NCBI GenBank assembly: GCA_903870995.1
Contig: CAIQFD010000008.1
Location: 1-64,000, forward strand
Length of the DNA: 64,000 bases
Source: an uncultured Methylophilaceae bacterium
GTDB taxonomy: Bacteria; Pseudomonadota; Gammaproteobacteria; Burkholderiales; Methylophilaceae
Direction of reading: 5' to 3'
A model generated the notes under the pieces. It worked only from the letters and a program-made list of their open reading frames with translations, did no database searches and had not been told where the DNA came from. Position numbers and translations under genes: made by a program. Shown here one piece after another: positions 43,916 through 53,116 of this stretch. Every line of letters begins with the position of its first letter. The stretch's first letter is position 1.

Positions 43916-44332
43916 TTATTTCGCTTTGCTGCTTTTTGGCACTGCGATCAAACGCCCTCCCGTGAATCTGTCGTGTAAATACAAACCATCTCGGTCAAAG
44001 ATCGCCCACAAAAAACTAACGCCAAAAAACAAACTTGCGAGAATGTAACGCTGCACCGCTTGCAACGCCGTCAATCTGGAGCCGTCTTGGCTGGTTAATT
44101 GAATACGCCATGTCTGCATTGCTAATGTTTGGCCACTTTTTGCCCAACAAAATACAAAATATGCACCCGCAACCGTCCAAGAGTAGATAAAAAATGTATT
44201 ACGCTGGAGGTCTGAAATGGGGTCACCAAAGATGGCACGATAAATAATGCCAGCCACAAATAAAATAGCGAAGACCAAGATACTTTCATAGAGCACGCAA
44301 GCAATACGCTTAAATAGAGAAATTGAATGCAT
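43916..44332 (-). CDS. RDD-family membrane protein
   Basis: A 138-residue membrane protein with three or four predicted helices. The RDD-type pattern includes an N-terminal FKRIACVLYESILVF, a middle QTLAMQTWRIQL and a C-terminal WAIFDRDGLYLHDRFTGGRLI. Function of this group is largely unknown; some members are linked to Na+/H+ transport. It lies directly after the DUF3106 gene (stop and start adjacent) as the last gene of a sigma-factor cluster. Confidence 0.88.
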   Translation of the reverse strand: MHSISLFKRIACVLYESILVFAILFVAGIIYRAIFGDPISDLQRNTFFIYSWTVAGAYFVFCWAKSGQTLAMQTWRIQLTSQDGSRLTALQAVQRYILASLFFGVSFLWAIFDRDGLYLHDRFTGGRLIAVPKSSKAK

Positions 44333-44782
44333 TTAGTGCTCGAGGTCTTCCGTACCGAATATTTCAGGATGTTGCGCTCTCAATTCCAGTCTTTTTTCTG
44401 GCGAAGCTTCTCGGTACTCATGCCACTTTTTACGTAACTCTTCTTTTTTTTCCGGAGGTAACGATTTGAATTGTTGATATCGTTTACGTGCGTTTTCACG
44501 TTCAAATGGGGTCATTCGACTCCAACCAGATAACCGATTTTGAACACGGCTTTGATGTTCAAGCGTCATTTTTGGATAATCGCGTGCAATCTCAAGCATA
44601 CGCTCACGTTGCCACGGCCTCAAACTATCCCACTCATCTGACAATGGCGCCAACACTTGTCTTTGCTGATCATTGAGAGAAGACCAAGCCTTGTCTGCGC
44701 CATCTTCAGCGTTCACCAAATGCGCAAAGAAAGCAAGCGCACAGCAAACAATGATTATTGCTGTGTGTTTTCTGACAACCAT
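44333..44782 (-). CDS. DUF3106 periplasmic helical protein
   Basis: A signal peptide (AIIIVCCALAFFAHLVNA) is followed by about 120 residues of short helices, each with Trp/Pro/Arg patterns: SLRPWQRERMLEIA, RMTPFERENARKRY, SLPPEKKEELRKKW, ASPEKRLELRAQ. This is the DUF3106 pattern, reminiscent of the periplasmic stress protein CpxP, though homology is not claimed. ATG 44782 has GAGGG 9 nt upstream and overlaps the previous gene by 28 nt. A sensory or buffering role in the sigma-factor cluster is inference. Confidence 0.85.
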   Translation of the reverse strand: MVVRKHTAIIIVCCALAFFAHLVNAEDGADKAWSSLNDQQRQVLAPLSDEWDSLRPWQRERMLEIARDYPKMTLEHQSRVQNRLSGWSRMTPFERENARKRYQQFKSLPPEKKEELRKKWHEYREASPEKRLELRAQHPEIFGTEDLEH

Positions 44783-45165
44783 ATACCAAAACCCTCGTTC
44801 AAATAAGCTTCAGGAGGCAAGTCTGAAGCCAATAAATAAGCATCCCCTTGCTCGGAAATATCTTGATTAACAATATTTTGCATTGTGAATAACGCAACAA
44901 GACCTAAGCCACACATCAGTAACATCACCAAAAGACGATGCTGATGCCAATAATCACCGAACAGTTGTATCACGCCATTTTGGCTGATTGCCATTGCTGA
45001 GGAAGGCCTAGCCATATTGGCTAGCGCTTGTTGACGTGCATAGCTCAACTGCGAGTCTACCTTTGCATCGACATTTGAAGCGCGCTCATCCAAAAGCAAA
45101 GCAATACGCTTAGCGATTTCTTGACCTCGCAACACATTTTCTTGATTTTCAATTTCACTCTTCAT
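44755..45165 (-). CDS. DUF3619 single-pass membrane protein, possible anti-sigma partner
   Basis: A 136-residue protein with a cytoplasmic N-terminal helix region of about 75 residues, one membrane helix (RLLVMLLMCGLGLVALFTM) and a short periplasmic tail. The early ARQQAL segment is typical of DUF3619. Its start overlaps the sigma-factor gene by 11 nt. Topology and position resemble those of anti-sigma factors, but no known anti-sigma domain is evident, so that role is inference. Confidence 0.8.
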   Translation of the reverse strand: MKSEIENQENVLRGQEIAKRIALLLDERASNVDAKVDSQLSYARQQALANMARPSSAMAISQNGVIQLFGDYWHQHRLLVMLLMCGLGLVALFTMQNIVNQDISEQGDAYLLASDLPPEAYLNEGFGIWLSENTQQ

Positions 45166-45772
45166 TCTCTACTCCTTTCTTGGACGACAAAGGCCTAGCC
45201 AACAGATGTTCAGCCAACCCATGCTCCTCTAAAGTCGCCGCCATTGCGCGTACTGCACGTGAGCAATGCGTTTTCACGCTGCCTTGTGAACAACCCATAG
45301 CCGCAGCAGTGTCAGCAACGTCCATATCCTCCCAGTAACGCATTACAAAGGCTTCTCGTTGACGTGTTGGAAGCTTCGTCAACGCATCCTCAATGAGCGC
45401 CAAAGTCTGACGTTGCTCCAACTGAACCTCAGGTTCGTCACGGGCATCATGATTTGATCCGGCGAGCACCTCTAAAGGATCAGAGTCCTCACCATCCTCG
45501 CCAACTACGCTAAAAGAGGATAATAAAGTCGTCCAAACATTTCGTACTTTTTGGCGACGCCAATAATCACGCATCGTGTTTTGCAAAATTCGCTGAAACA
45601 ACATAGGAAATTCACTCGATGGGCGTAAAGCATACTTCTCGGACAATTTCATCATGGCATCTTGCACAATATCCAATGCAACATGATCATCACGGACAGC
45701 ATAGGCAGTTTGCTTAAAAGCACGACGCTCCACTTGCGTGAGAAAATCCGATAGTTCTTGTCGAGTAGCCAT
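45155..45772 (-). CDS. ECF-type RNA polymerase sigma factor
   Basis: A 205-residue sigma-70 family factor with region 2 (VALDIVQDAMMKLSEKY... ILQNTMRDYWRRQKVRN) and region 4 (LPTRQREAFVMRYWEDMDV... GCSQGSVKTHCSRAVRAM), joined by an acidic linker containing VVGEDGEDSDPLEV. Regions 1 and 3 are absent, as in ECF factors. It leads a run of overlapping genes, DUF3619, DUF3106 and RDD, found together in betaproteobacteria. Target promoters were not identified. Confidence 0.92.
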   Translation of the reverse strand: MATRQELSDFLTQVERRAFKQTAYAVRDDHVALDIVQDAMMKLSEKYALRPSSEFPMLFQRILQNTMRDYWRRQKVRNVWTTLLSSFSVVGEDGEDSDPLEVLAGSNHDARDEPEVQLEQRQTLALIEDALTKLPTRQREAFVMRYWEDMDVADTAAAMGCSQGSVKTHCSRAVRAMAATLEEHGLAEHLLARPLSSKKGVENEE

Positions 45773-45909
45773 TATCTTAATGTATCGTGTTCACACAAAA
45801 AAGCAAAGCATCTTCATCAAATCTAAATTAAACATTCTCATTGGTAGCGGACCCATAATTTAGCTACAATCTACGACGGAATTATTTTCAAGATGCTATT
45901 AAAGAAACC

Positions 45910-47244
45910 ATGACCACAAAACCCACCTGTTTGATCGTTGACGACGAACCCGATTTGTCAGAGTTCATTGCCATGAATCTAGAGAAAATGGGAATTAAGA
46001 CAGATTGCTCTGAAACAGTTGCCGACGCAAAACATATGCTTGCCCACCGTCGCTACGACTTTTGTTTAACCGATATGCGCTTACCAGATGGAAATGGTTT
46101 AGATTTAGTCAAACATATTGGATTCCAACATGCAGGCCTACCAATTGCAATCATCACAGCCTTCGCCAACTCTGATAACGCTGTAGCGGCACTAAAAGCT
46201 GGGGCGTTTGATTACTTAAGTAAACCAATCGCATTGCCACAACTACAAGCTTTAGCAAAAGCAGCGATTAAGTTTGGGCAAAGTCACGAGCAAAAAAATG
46301 TTCAAGTATCTTTGTTAGGCAATTCAAAGCGGATGAATGATATCCGCCAACAGCTTGAAAAAATTTCTCGTAATCAATCTCCATTATTAATTACAGGCGA
46401 ATTAGGCACAGGTAAAGAGTCAGCCGCAAGACTCATCCACCTGAACAGTTCAAGACACGAGCATCCATTTATCAAAGTAAATTGTGCAGTACTTAATCCA
46501 GAAAGTGCAGAAAAAGCATTTTTCGGACAAGCTCAACATTCCGAGCTCCCAAAAGAAAAAGAAGGGTTTCTTCAAGCCGCCAAGGAAGGGACGCTTTTTT
46601 TAGACAATGTTGAAAAACTGCCAGTCCGAATTCAAAACCAACTGCTCGATCTGATGCAGGAGAACAGCTTTAATTCCTGCTTAATCGGAGCAACGCACCA
46701 AGACCTAAGCCTCTTAATGGAGCAAGGATTATTCAACAAAGACTTTTATTACCAGCTAAATGTAATGAGCTTACAGATGCCGACACTGCGTGAAATACCA
46801 GAGGATATTCCTGTGATTGCGCAGCACTTGTTAAGACAAATAGCAGGCACTTATGGCAACGAGAATGCAACACTGTCCGAATGTGCATTATCCAAATTAA
46901 AAACCAGCCAATTTTTGGGAAATGTACGTGAGTTAAGAAACACGCTAGAGCGTGCGATTACTTTATGCGAGGGCAGTATTATTAGAGCGGAAGACTTGCT
47001 GGTCAAAGAAAAGATAGCGCTACCAGACCAATTAAAGTTAGATATTTCGAAATTACCACTGCCAGATTATTTGGAAAAAATTGAGAAGCAAGCCATTCTA
47101 GAAGCACTCACAAAAACACGCCAAAACAAAACAGCTGCTGCTAAATTGTTAGGCGTGAGTTTTAGAACGCTACGCTACCGTCTTGCTAAACTAGGGATGA
47201 GTAAAGAAAATACATCATTCCCTATCGAAGACGAATTAACTTAA
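45910..47244 (+). CDS. PilR-like response regulator with degenerate AAA+ domain
   Basis: Domains: receiver (1-120; acidic pocket D11, D12, phosphoacceptor D55, T83, K105), AAA+ domain (135-355) and Fis-type helix-turn-helix (390-435, TRQNKTAAAKLLGVSFRTLR). The closest match by eye is PilR. The receiver, Walker A (GELGTGKE, K169) and DNA-binding parts are intact, but the GAFTGA/GSFTGA loop is replaced by QHSELPK, the Walker B Glu is Asn (LFLDN, N233), both arginine-finger positions are N276 and Q282, and about 11 residues before the ATHQDL motif are missing. It should bind DNA but probably not drive sigma-54 open-complex formation. No histidine kinase gene is adjacent. It converges on the antiporter gene with a 9-nt overlap. 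Confidence 0.9.
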   Translation: MTTKPTCLIVDDEPDLSEFIAMNLEKMGIKTDCSETVADAKHMLAHRRYDFCLTDMRLPDGNGLDLVKHIGFQHAGLPIAIITAFANSDNAVAALKAGAFDYLSKPIALPQLQALAKAAIKFGQSHEQKNVQVSLLGNSKRMNDIRQQLEKISRNQSPLLITGELGTGKESAARLIHLNSSRHEHPFIKVNCAVLNPESAEKAFFGQAQHSELPKEKEGFLQAAKEGTLFLDNVEKLPVRIQNQLLDLMQENSFNSCLIGATHQDLSLLMEQGLFNKDFYYQLNVMSLQMPTLREIPEDIPVIAQHLLRQIAGTYGNENATLSECALSKLKTSQFLGNVRELRNTLERAITLCEGSIIRAEDLLVKEKIALPDQLKLDISKLPLPDYLEKIEKQAILEALTKTRQNKTAAAKLLGVSFRTLRYRLAKLGMSKENTSFPIEDELT

Positions 47245-48237
47245 TGCCAACACTAAATAGGCGATGTACATTAAACCGTTTACCCAAACATGCCAAACTC
47301 GTAGCTGTCCGCGAGAGATCATCCAGCGTAACCAAAGCACACCGAGCAAAGTAACTACCACACCAGCAAACACTTCCTTTTGAGGAACCCAAGGAGTCAA
47401 CATAATGCCAATCGCTGGCAACAGAGTCCCTTGAAATACCAAAGCGCCCGTAATATTACCGAAAGCCAATGTGTCTTTCCCTTTGCGCACCCACAAAATA
47501 CTATTCACCTTTTCAGGCAACTCTGTCGCAATTGGAATCACCAATAAAGAAAGTAACAAAGGCGTAATCCCTAGCAACTCAGATGCACCCTCAATACCAG
47601 AAATAAAGCCTTTAGCCCCAGAGATCAACAAACCCAAGCCCATTAACAATTGCAGCATGACTACACCCATATGATTAGGGAGACCTAGTCGACATAAGAA
47701 CATTGGGTTTTCTGCCTCAGTCGCGTGGCCATCTGCAACAAGATTTTTAGAGGCGCGCAAAGTCAGCATGATGTAAATAAAGTAAATCATGACCATCACA
47801 AAACCTATGCCGTATCGCACAGCTTTAATTTCATGCGGCACAAACAGCGCTAGTGTTGCAAAACCAAAAGCCACGAGAAAGAAATTTAAATCACGCTTAA
47901 GACCAGTTTTCTCAGGATGAAAATGTCCAGTCGCTTTTCTGTTTTTCAATACAGCAAATGCCAAAAGTGAAATAGACAATGTTGAAAGCATTAGTGGCGC
48001 ACCCAGAATTGCACCAACACCAATCTCTTCGTTAACATGGGCATCACTGGTACCCGCCATCAAGGCTAAAAGTGGAACTGATGTTTCTGGCAACGCGGTT
48101 CCAACAGCAGCAAATAATGATCCCGTTACCCCTTCTGAAATGCCTAGTTTTTCACCTAAGTGCTCAAGTGCATTGGTAAAGACTTCGGCAGCAATTAGAA
48201 TAACGATTAAGAATAAGAGTAATTCAGCGAAAATCAT
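47236..48237 (-). CDS. Sodium/calcium exchanger-family membrane antiporter
   Basis: A 333-residue CaCA-family protein with about ten predicted helices. The two inverted repeats each carry an alpha-repeat-like motif: AVGTALPETSVPLLALM in the first half and VIPIATELPEKVNSI in the second. The family exchanges Na+ or H+ for Ca2+; ion specificity cannot be read here. The Glu residues in both repeats (ALPETS, ELPEK) are the expected ion ligands. Confidence 0.88.
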   Translation of the reverse strand: MIFAELLLFLIVILIAAEVFTNALEHLGEKLGISEGVTGSLFAAVGTALPETSVPLLALMAGTSDAHVNEEIGVGAILGAPLMLSTLSISLLAFAVLKNRKATGHFHPEKTGLKRDLNFFLVAFGFATLALFVPHEIKAVRYGIGFVMVMIYFIYIMLTLRASKNLVADGHATEAENPMFLCRLGLPNHMGVVMLQLLMGLGLLISGAKGFISGIEGASELLGITPLLLSLLVIPIATELPEKVNSILWVRKGKDTLAFGNITGALVFQGTLLPAIGIMLTPWVPQKEVFAGVVVTLLGVLWLRWMISRGQLRVWHVWVNGLMYIAYLVLALS

Positions 48238-48291
48238 GGAAATTCCTCAAAAATGATTAGCTGAATTTTATCGGATAAGCGATGATTAAGC

Positions 48292-48828
48292 ATGCAAAAT
48301 CTTCAAATCAATCAGAATGGCCTTTGTGTTCAAGCGACGTTTATCGCATCACCGAACGTAGATCCACGACCATCCACTGAGGATATTTCACTTATTGTGA
48401 TCCACAATATTAGCCTCCCGCCCAATCAGTTCGGGGGCAATGGTGTAATGGAACTATTCACCAACCAACTTAATCCGAATGCACATCCTTATTACGCTGA
48501 AATCGCACATCTAAAAGTTTCATCGCACTTTTTTATTCGTCGGGATGGGCTGTTATTACAATTTGCATCCTGTAATGACAGGGCTTGGCACGCAGGCGTT
48601 TCAACTTGGGAGGGCCGTGAGCGATGTAACGACTTCTCTATTGGCATTGAATTAGAGGGGAGTGATTTTGAAGCTTTTGAACCTCAGCAATATGAAACAC
48701 TCCAATCACTCATCAGCAGCATTAAAAGTCACTATCCAATTAGAGAAATCGTAGGCCATTCGGAAATTGCACCAGGAAGAAAAACAGACCCTGGCCCCTA
48801 TTTTGATTGGTCTTGCATCAAGACTTAA
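48292..48828 (+). CDS. ampD: 1,6-anhydro-N-acetylmuramyl-L-alanine amidase AmpD
   Basis: Cytoplasmic zinc amidase of peptidoglycan recycling. The 178 residues include zinc His in SLIVIHNISLPP and the second zinc ligands in VGHSEIAPGRKTDPGPYFDW, plus HFFIRRDG and CNDRAWHAGVS. Full length, no signal peptide, as for AmpD and not AmiD. Loss of AmpD derepresses ampC in species that have it; no ampR or ampC is seen here. Confidence 0.95.
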   Translation: MQNLQINQNGLCVQATFIASPNVDPRPSTEDISLIVIHNISLPPNQFGGNGVMELFTNQLNPNAHPYYAEIAHLKVSSHFFIRRDGLLLQFASCNDRAWHAGVSTWEGRERCNDFSIGIELEGSDFEAFEPQQYETLQSLISSIKSHYPIREIVGHSEIAPGRKTDPGPYFDWSCIKT

Positions 48829-48888
48829 TCACACTTTTTCGATGACTATCGCTATACTCTAGCCAATATTTAATGAAAGTAACTTCGC

Positions 48889-50013
48889 ATGTTATCTAAG
48901 CAATATTATTCAACAAGTAGAAAATCAACACTGCTTCTGATTGCCATTACTTTATCGATGAGTTTTGCGTTGATTGCTTGTGGCAAAAAAGAAACTGACC
49001 AAGAGACTAAAAAGAAATCCCAAACCGCCCTGATTAGTACAACGACCGCTGAATCCAGGTCATTGGAAATTCGAGAAGAATCCATTGGCACGCTAGAAGG
49101 GTTGATTGACCCAACAGTGGCTGCTGAAGCAGCAGGGCGGGTCACTAAAGTCTTTGCACATCCTGGGCAAGCCGTAAAAAAAGGGGAAACCTTAGTATTA
49201 ATTGATGCAACTGATTACAACCTGCAACGCGTCCAAACCCAAGCCGAGGTCGCCAGATTAGAAGCGCTCACTATCAATCAAAGCCGCATTGTTGATAGAA
49301 ATCAAGTATTAGTCCAAAAGAAATTCATATCGCAAAATGCGTTAGACGATGTGACCACACAACATGCAGCGCTACAACAAGAACTTGATGGCGCAAAGGC
49401 ACAGCTCGCAATCATTGACCATACTCGAACCAAAACAACGATTACTGCACCGATTGATGGCGTCGTTCAAAAACAAATTGTTTCCACTGGTGACTTTGTC
49501 AAAATTGGCGACCCTTTAATCCAAATCATCAGCAAACAAAAACTCCGGGCACATTTACCTTTACCAGAAAATATTGCTGCAAAAATTCATGCGGGAATCA
49601 AAGTACGTTTGAGCACCCCAACATCGACGAATGAAGTCATCAGCACCATCCATGAACTAAAACCACTCATTAGTGAAACCAGCCGTGCCGTTGATGTGAT
49701 TGCTGATGTCAACGACCAGTCAGGTTGGCAACCTGGCGCTAGCGTTAAAGGAGAAATCATTTTAGGTGAACATGCTAATGCAGTTCTAGTACCTGAGCAG
49801 TGCATCGTCCTTCGCCCAGCAGGCGAAGTGGTTTATGTTGTGCAAGATGGTGTAGCGCTTCAAAGAATCGTTAAAACAGGAATGCGCCAAGATGGGAAAA
49901 TTGAAATCACAGAAGGTTTAAGTGCCGGTGAAGTTATTGCTAAAGATGGGGCAGCCTTCCTCACAGACAAGGCTAAAGTAAAAATCGAAGCCAAAAAACA
50001 AGCTAAAGAATAA
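48889..50013 (+). CDS. RND efflux periplasmic adaptor lipoprotein
   Basis: A membrane fusion protein of the AcrA/MexA type. A lipoprotein signal ends at the lipobox LIACGKK (Cys31). The lipoyl half motifs AAEAAGRVTKVFAHPGQAVKKG and TITAPIDGVVQKQIVSTGDFV flank a coiled coil (about residues 110-170), followed by a beta-barrel and a membrane-proximal domain. It lies 13 nt ahead of the RND pump gene. No TolC-type outer-membrane channel is in the window. Confidence 0.93.
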   Translation: MLSKQYYSTSRKSTLLLIAITLSMSFALIACGKKETDQETKKKSQTALISTTTAESRSLEIREESIGTLEGLIDPTVAAEAAGRVTKVFAHPGQAVKKGETLVLIDATDYNLQRVQTQAEVARLEALTINQSRIVDRNQVLVQKKFISQNALDDVTTQHAALQQELDGAKAQLAIIDHTRTKTTITAPIDGVVQKQIVSTGDFVKIGDPLIQIISKQKLRAHLPLPENIAAKIHAGIKVRLSTPTSTNEVISTIHELKPLISETSRAVDVIADVNDQSGWQPGASVKGEIILGEHANAVLVPEQCIVLRPAGEVVYVVQDGVALQRIVKTGMRQDGKIEITEGLSAGEVIAKDGAAFLTDKAKVKIEAKKQAKE

Positions 50014-50026
50014 AAGAGAAAATTGC

Positions 50027-53000
50027 ATGAACTTGCCTCAGCTTTCCATTAAGCGCCATGTCTTTGCATGGATGCTGTCTGCCGTCATCGTATTATTTGG
50101 TGTTATTTCTTACCAGCGCATTGGGATCGACCGCATTCCATCGATTGATTTTCCTATCATCATGGTCAACACCACGCTTAAAGGTGCAAATCCCGATGTA
50201 ATGGACTCGAGCATTACTAGCGTCATTGAAGCAGCGATCAATACAACACCTGGCATTGAGCATATTCAGTCATCATCATCCCCTGGCGTTTCAACGATTA
50301 CAATTACTTTTGCGCTCAATAAAAATATTGATGTTGCTTATAACGAAGTGCAATCAAAAGTCAGCCAAGTATTAAAAAAACTACCCAACGACACTGACCC
50401 ACCAACAATTCAAAAAGTAGACTCAAATGCACAGGCTGTTATCTGGCTTGCCTTAACGGGCGATCGTACCATCCAGCAACTGAACCTTTATGCGCTCAAT
50501 GTGCTAAAAAAGAAATTTGAAACGATCAACGGCGTCGGTGAAGTCACCCTAGGTGGCCGTCGTGACCGAGTAATTCGGGTTAGCCTCTCACCAGAACGGA
50601 TGGCAGCTTATAAACTCACGGCTAGCGATTTAATCAACGCGCTCAAGCGTGAACATGTTCAGCTCCCAGGCGGATTTTTAGTCAGCGCCCAAACCGAGAA
50701 ATTGGTAAAACTCGATTTAGAATTTCATAACATAAAAGATTTGGGTGAACTCATCATTAATCATAAAGATGGCGCCCCTGTTCGTCTTCAAGACATCGCA
50801 ACCATTACCGACAGCATTACTGACAATCGACAAGTAGCTCGCTACAACGGCAATCCAACCGTTGGCTTAGGCATGGTCAAGATTGCTAACGCCAATACCG
50901 TAGAGATTATCAAAGAGGTTGAGCGTCGATTGGATGAGGATATACGGCCAAACTTACCACCTGGGATGAAACTAGAAATCTCCACTAATGATTCGATTTT
51001 TATTAATCAAATGGTGGCGTCGCTAAAAGAGCATTTATTCACAGGCACTCTGCTTGCAGCGCTGATTGTATTTATTTTCTTGCGCTCCATGCGTTCAACC
51101 TTAATCATTGCGACAGCTATTCCCGTTTCATTATTGGGTGCTATTGCGGTGATGTACTTCTCTGGTTATACCTTCAACTCAATGACTTTGCTTGGCTTGC
51201 TTCTGCTCATTGGTGTGGTTGTGGATGATGCCATCGTCGTGCTAGAAAATATTTTCCGCCACCGAGAAAATATTGATAAAGACCCGATCAGCGCAGCGAT
51301 TAATGGATCCAGTGAAGTCACTTTTGCAGTGATTGCAGCATCACTCTCATTGATTTGTATTTTTGCGCCAGTGATTTTTATGGATGGCATTGTCGGCATG
51401 TTCTTCAAGTCATTTGGCGTAGTTGTGACCTTTGGCGTACTTGCCTCGTTATTCGTTTCTCTCACGCTAACGCCTATGCTTTGCTCGCGCTACTTGAGCG
51501 TTGGCCACAAAGAAAATAAATTCTATAGCGCAATTGAAAGAAATCTTGCCAAAATCGATAGTGCTTATGACTACTTACTCAACTTAAGCCTCAATCATCG
51601 CTGGCGCGTGCTGATTATCACCATACTATTTGTGATTCTAGGTGGCGGCTATGCCATGAAAAATGTACAAAAGGACTTTGTACCAGAAGCAGATGAAGGA
51701 AGCTTTACCATCAGCGTTAAAACCCCACTTGGCTCAAGTCTAGAATATACAAACTCACGTTTAAAATTAGTTGAAGCGGCGATCGCCTCACACCCGAAAG
51801 AAGTCGCCAGCTACTTTTCAACGATTGGTGCAGGCTCACGCGGTCAAGTGAACCAAGGTAATATCAACGTACGCTTAGTTTCTAAAACTGAGCGCGCACT
51901 AAGCCAAAAAGCACTCATCAAAACGCTTAAAAAACAGTTCGACCAAATCCCTGGTGTAAAGGCAATCCCATCTCCTGCATCGATTGCAAAAGGTCAGCGC
52001 TCAGAAAAACTGCAGTTCATTATCACCGGTCCGAGTCTTGAAGAAATTGGCAGTCTTTCTAAAAAAATACAGCAAACATTGTCTAAAAATACTGAAATGG
52101 GCAAGGTGGACTTAGATGTTCAGCTAGACCTGCCTCAACTAGAAATGAATATTGACCGAAGCCGCGCATCGGCATTGGGACTGAGCGCGAACGACATCGC
52201 AGGCGCTGTGAGCTTATATGCAGGCGGTCTTAATGTTGCCACATTTAACGATAGTGACGGTGATGGCCAACGTTATGACATTCGTATAAAAGCAAACGAA
52301 GATGAATTCAAGCAAACAACAGATCTCAGCAAAATCTACTTAAGAAGCGCCAGTGGCGAATTGGTACGTCTTGATACAGTTGCTAGCTTCAAACCATCAC
52401 TAGGCGCTGCTGTAATTGGCCGCTACGATATGCAATACTCTGCCAACTTTTATGCCAATCCAAGCATGCCGTTAGGAGACGCCGTTACGTTGGTAAAAGA
52501 GACTGCTACCAAAACATTGCCGACAAATTACACACTCAAAATGTCGGGCCAAGCAGAAGAGTTTGGGAAAACATTTAAGAATATTAAGTTTGTGTTTATT
52601 CTCGCCTTCATCTTGCTTTACATGGTGCTGGCAAGCCAATTCAATTCTTTTGTACAGCCTGTCATCATTATGTTGGCACAGCCGCTTGCAATTATCGGTG
52701 GCTTAATTGCACTTCTGCTTTCAGGCGATTCGTTGAACATTTACTCGATGATTGGATTGGTGCTGCTGATTGGATTGGTCGCAAAAAATTCTATCTTGCT
52801 AGTGGATTTAACGAATCAGCTACGTGAACGTGGTGCAAGCATCAACGATGCACTTAAAGAAGCTTGTCCGATTCGTTTACGTCCAGTGGTAATGACCTCG
52901 CTCACCATCATCTTGGCGCTTCTGCCTGCCGCTTTGGGTTTAGGTGCTGGCAGCGAGACCAACAAGCCTCTTTCCGTCGCCATTATTGGCGGGATGATTT

Positions 53001-53089
53001 CATCAACCTTGCTGACGTTGGTAGTCGTACCAGCTGCCTACTCTTTGGTGATGAATGGTCTAGAAAAGTGGAAAGCAAGAAAGCATTAG
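50027..53089 (+). CDS. RND multidrug efflux pump, AcrB/HAE1 family
   Basis: The 1020-residue inner-membrane pump has twelve predicted helices and two large periplasmic loops. Conserved parts are the N-terminal FAWMLSAVIVLFG, GVVVDDAIVVLENIFRH with the proton-relay Asp pair in helix 4, and LLIGLVAKNSILLVDLTNQ in helix 10 with the relay Lys in VAKNS. It pairs with the adaptor upstream. The drug or metabolite exported is unknown. Confidence 0.95.
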   Translation: MNLPQLSIKRHVFAWMLSAVIVLFGVISYQRIGIDRIPSIDFPIIMVNTTLKGANPDVMDSSITSVIEAAINTTPGIEHIQSSSSPGVSTITITFALNKNIDVAYNEVQSKVSQVLKKLPNDTDPPTIQKVDSNAQAVIWLALTGDRTIQQLNLYALNVLKKKFETINGVGEVTLGGRRDRVIRVSLSPERMAAYKLTASDLINALKREHVQLPGGFLVSAQTEKLVKLDLEFHNIKDLGELIINHKDGAPVRLQDIATITDSITDNRQVARYNGNPTVGLGMVKIANANTVEIIKEVERRLDEDIRPNLPPGMKLEISTNDSIFINQMVASLKEHLFTGTLLAALIVFIFLRSMRSTLIIATAIPVSLLGAIAVMYFSGYTFNSMTLLGLLLLIGVVVDDAIVVLENIFRHRENIDKDPISAAINGSSEVTFAVIAASLSLICIFAPVIFMDGIVGMFFKSFGVVVTFGVLASLFVSLTLTPMLCSRYLSVGHKENKFYSAIERNLAKIDSAYDYLLNLSLNHRWRVLIITILFVILGGGYAMKNVQKDFVPEADEGSFTISVKTPLGSSLEYTNSRLKLVEAAIASHPKEVASYFSTIGAGSRGQVNQGNINVRLVSKTERALSQKALIKTLKKQFDQIPGVKAIPSPASIAKGQRSEKLQFIITGPSLEEIGSLSKKIQQTLSKNTEMGKVDLDVQLDLPQLEMNIDRSRASALGLSANDIAGAVSLYAGGLNVATFNDSDGDGQRYDIRIKANEDEFKQTTDLSKIYLRSASGELVRLDTVASFKPSLGAAVIGRYDMQYSANFYANPSMPLGDAVTLVKETATKTLPTNYTLKMSGQAEEFGKTFKNIKFVFILAFILLYMVLASQFNSFVQPVIIMLAQPLAIIGGLIALLLSGDSLNIYSMIGLVLLIGLVAKNSILLVDLTNQLRERGASINDALKEACPIRLRPVVMTSLTIILALLPAALGLGAGSETNKPLSVAIIGGMISSTLLTLVVVPAAYSLVMNGLEKWKARKH

Positions 53090-53116
53090 TTTGAGGACCT
53101 TAGCAACTTACAAATG

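Noticed and set aside
44755-44782. 28-nt overlap as an annotation error
   Set aside because: The DUF3106 ATG at 44782 has a good ribosome site and is needed for the signal peptide, so the overlap seems real.
53090-53116. TTAGCA...TGCTAA as terminator of the RND operon
   Set aside because: The stem is only 6 bp, AT-rich, with no U-tract; too weak to call.
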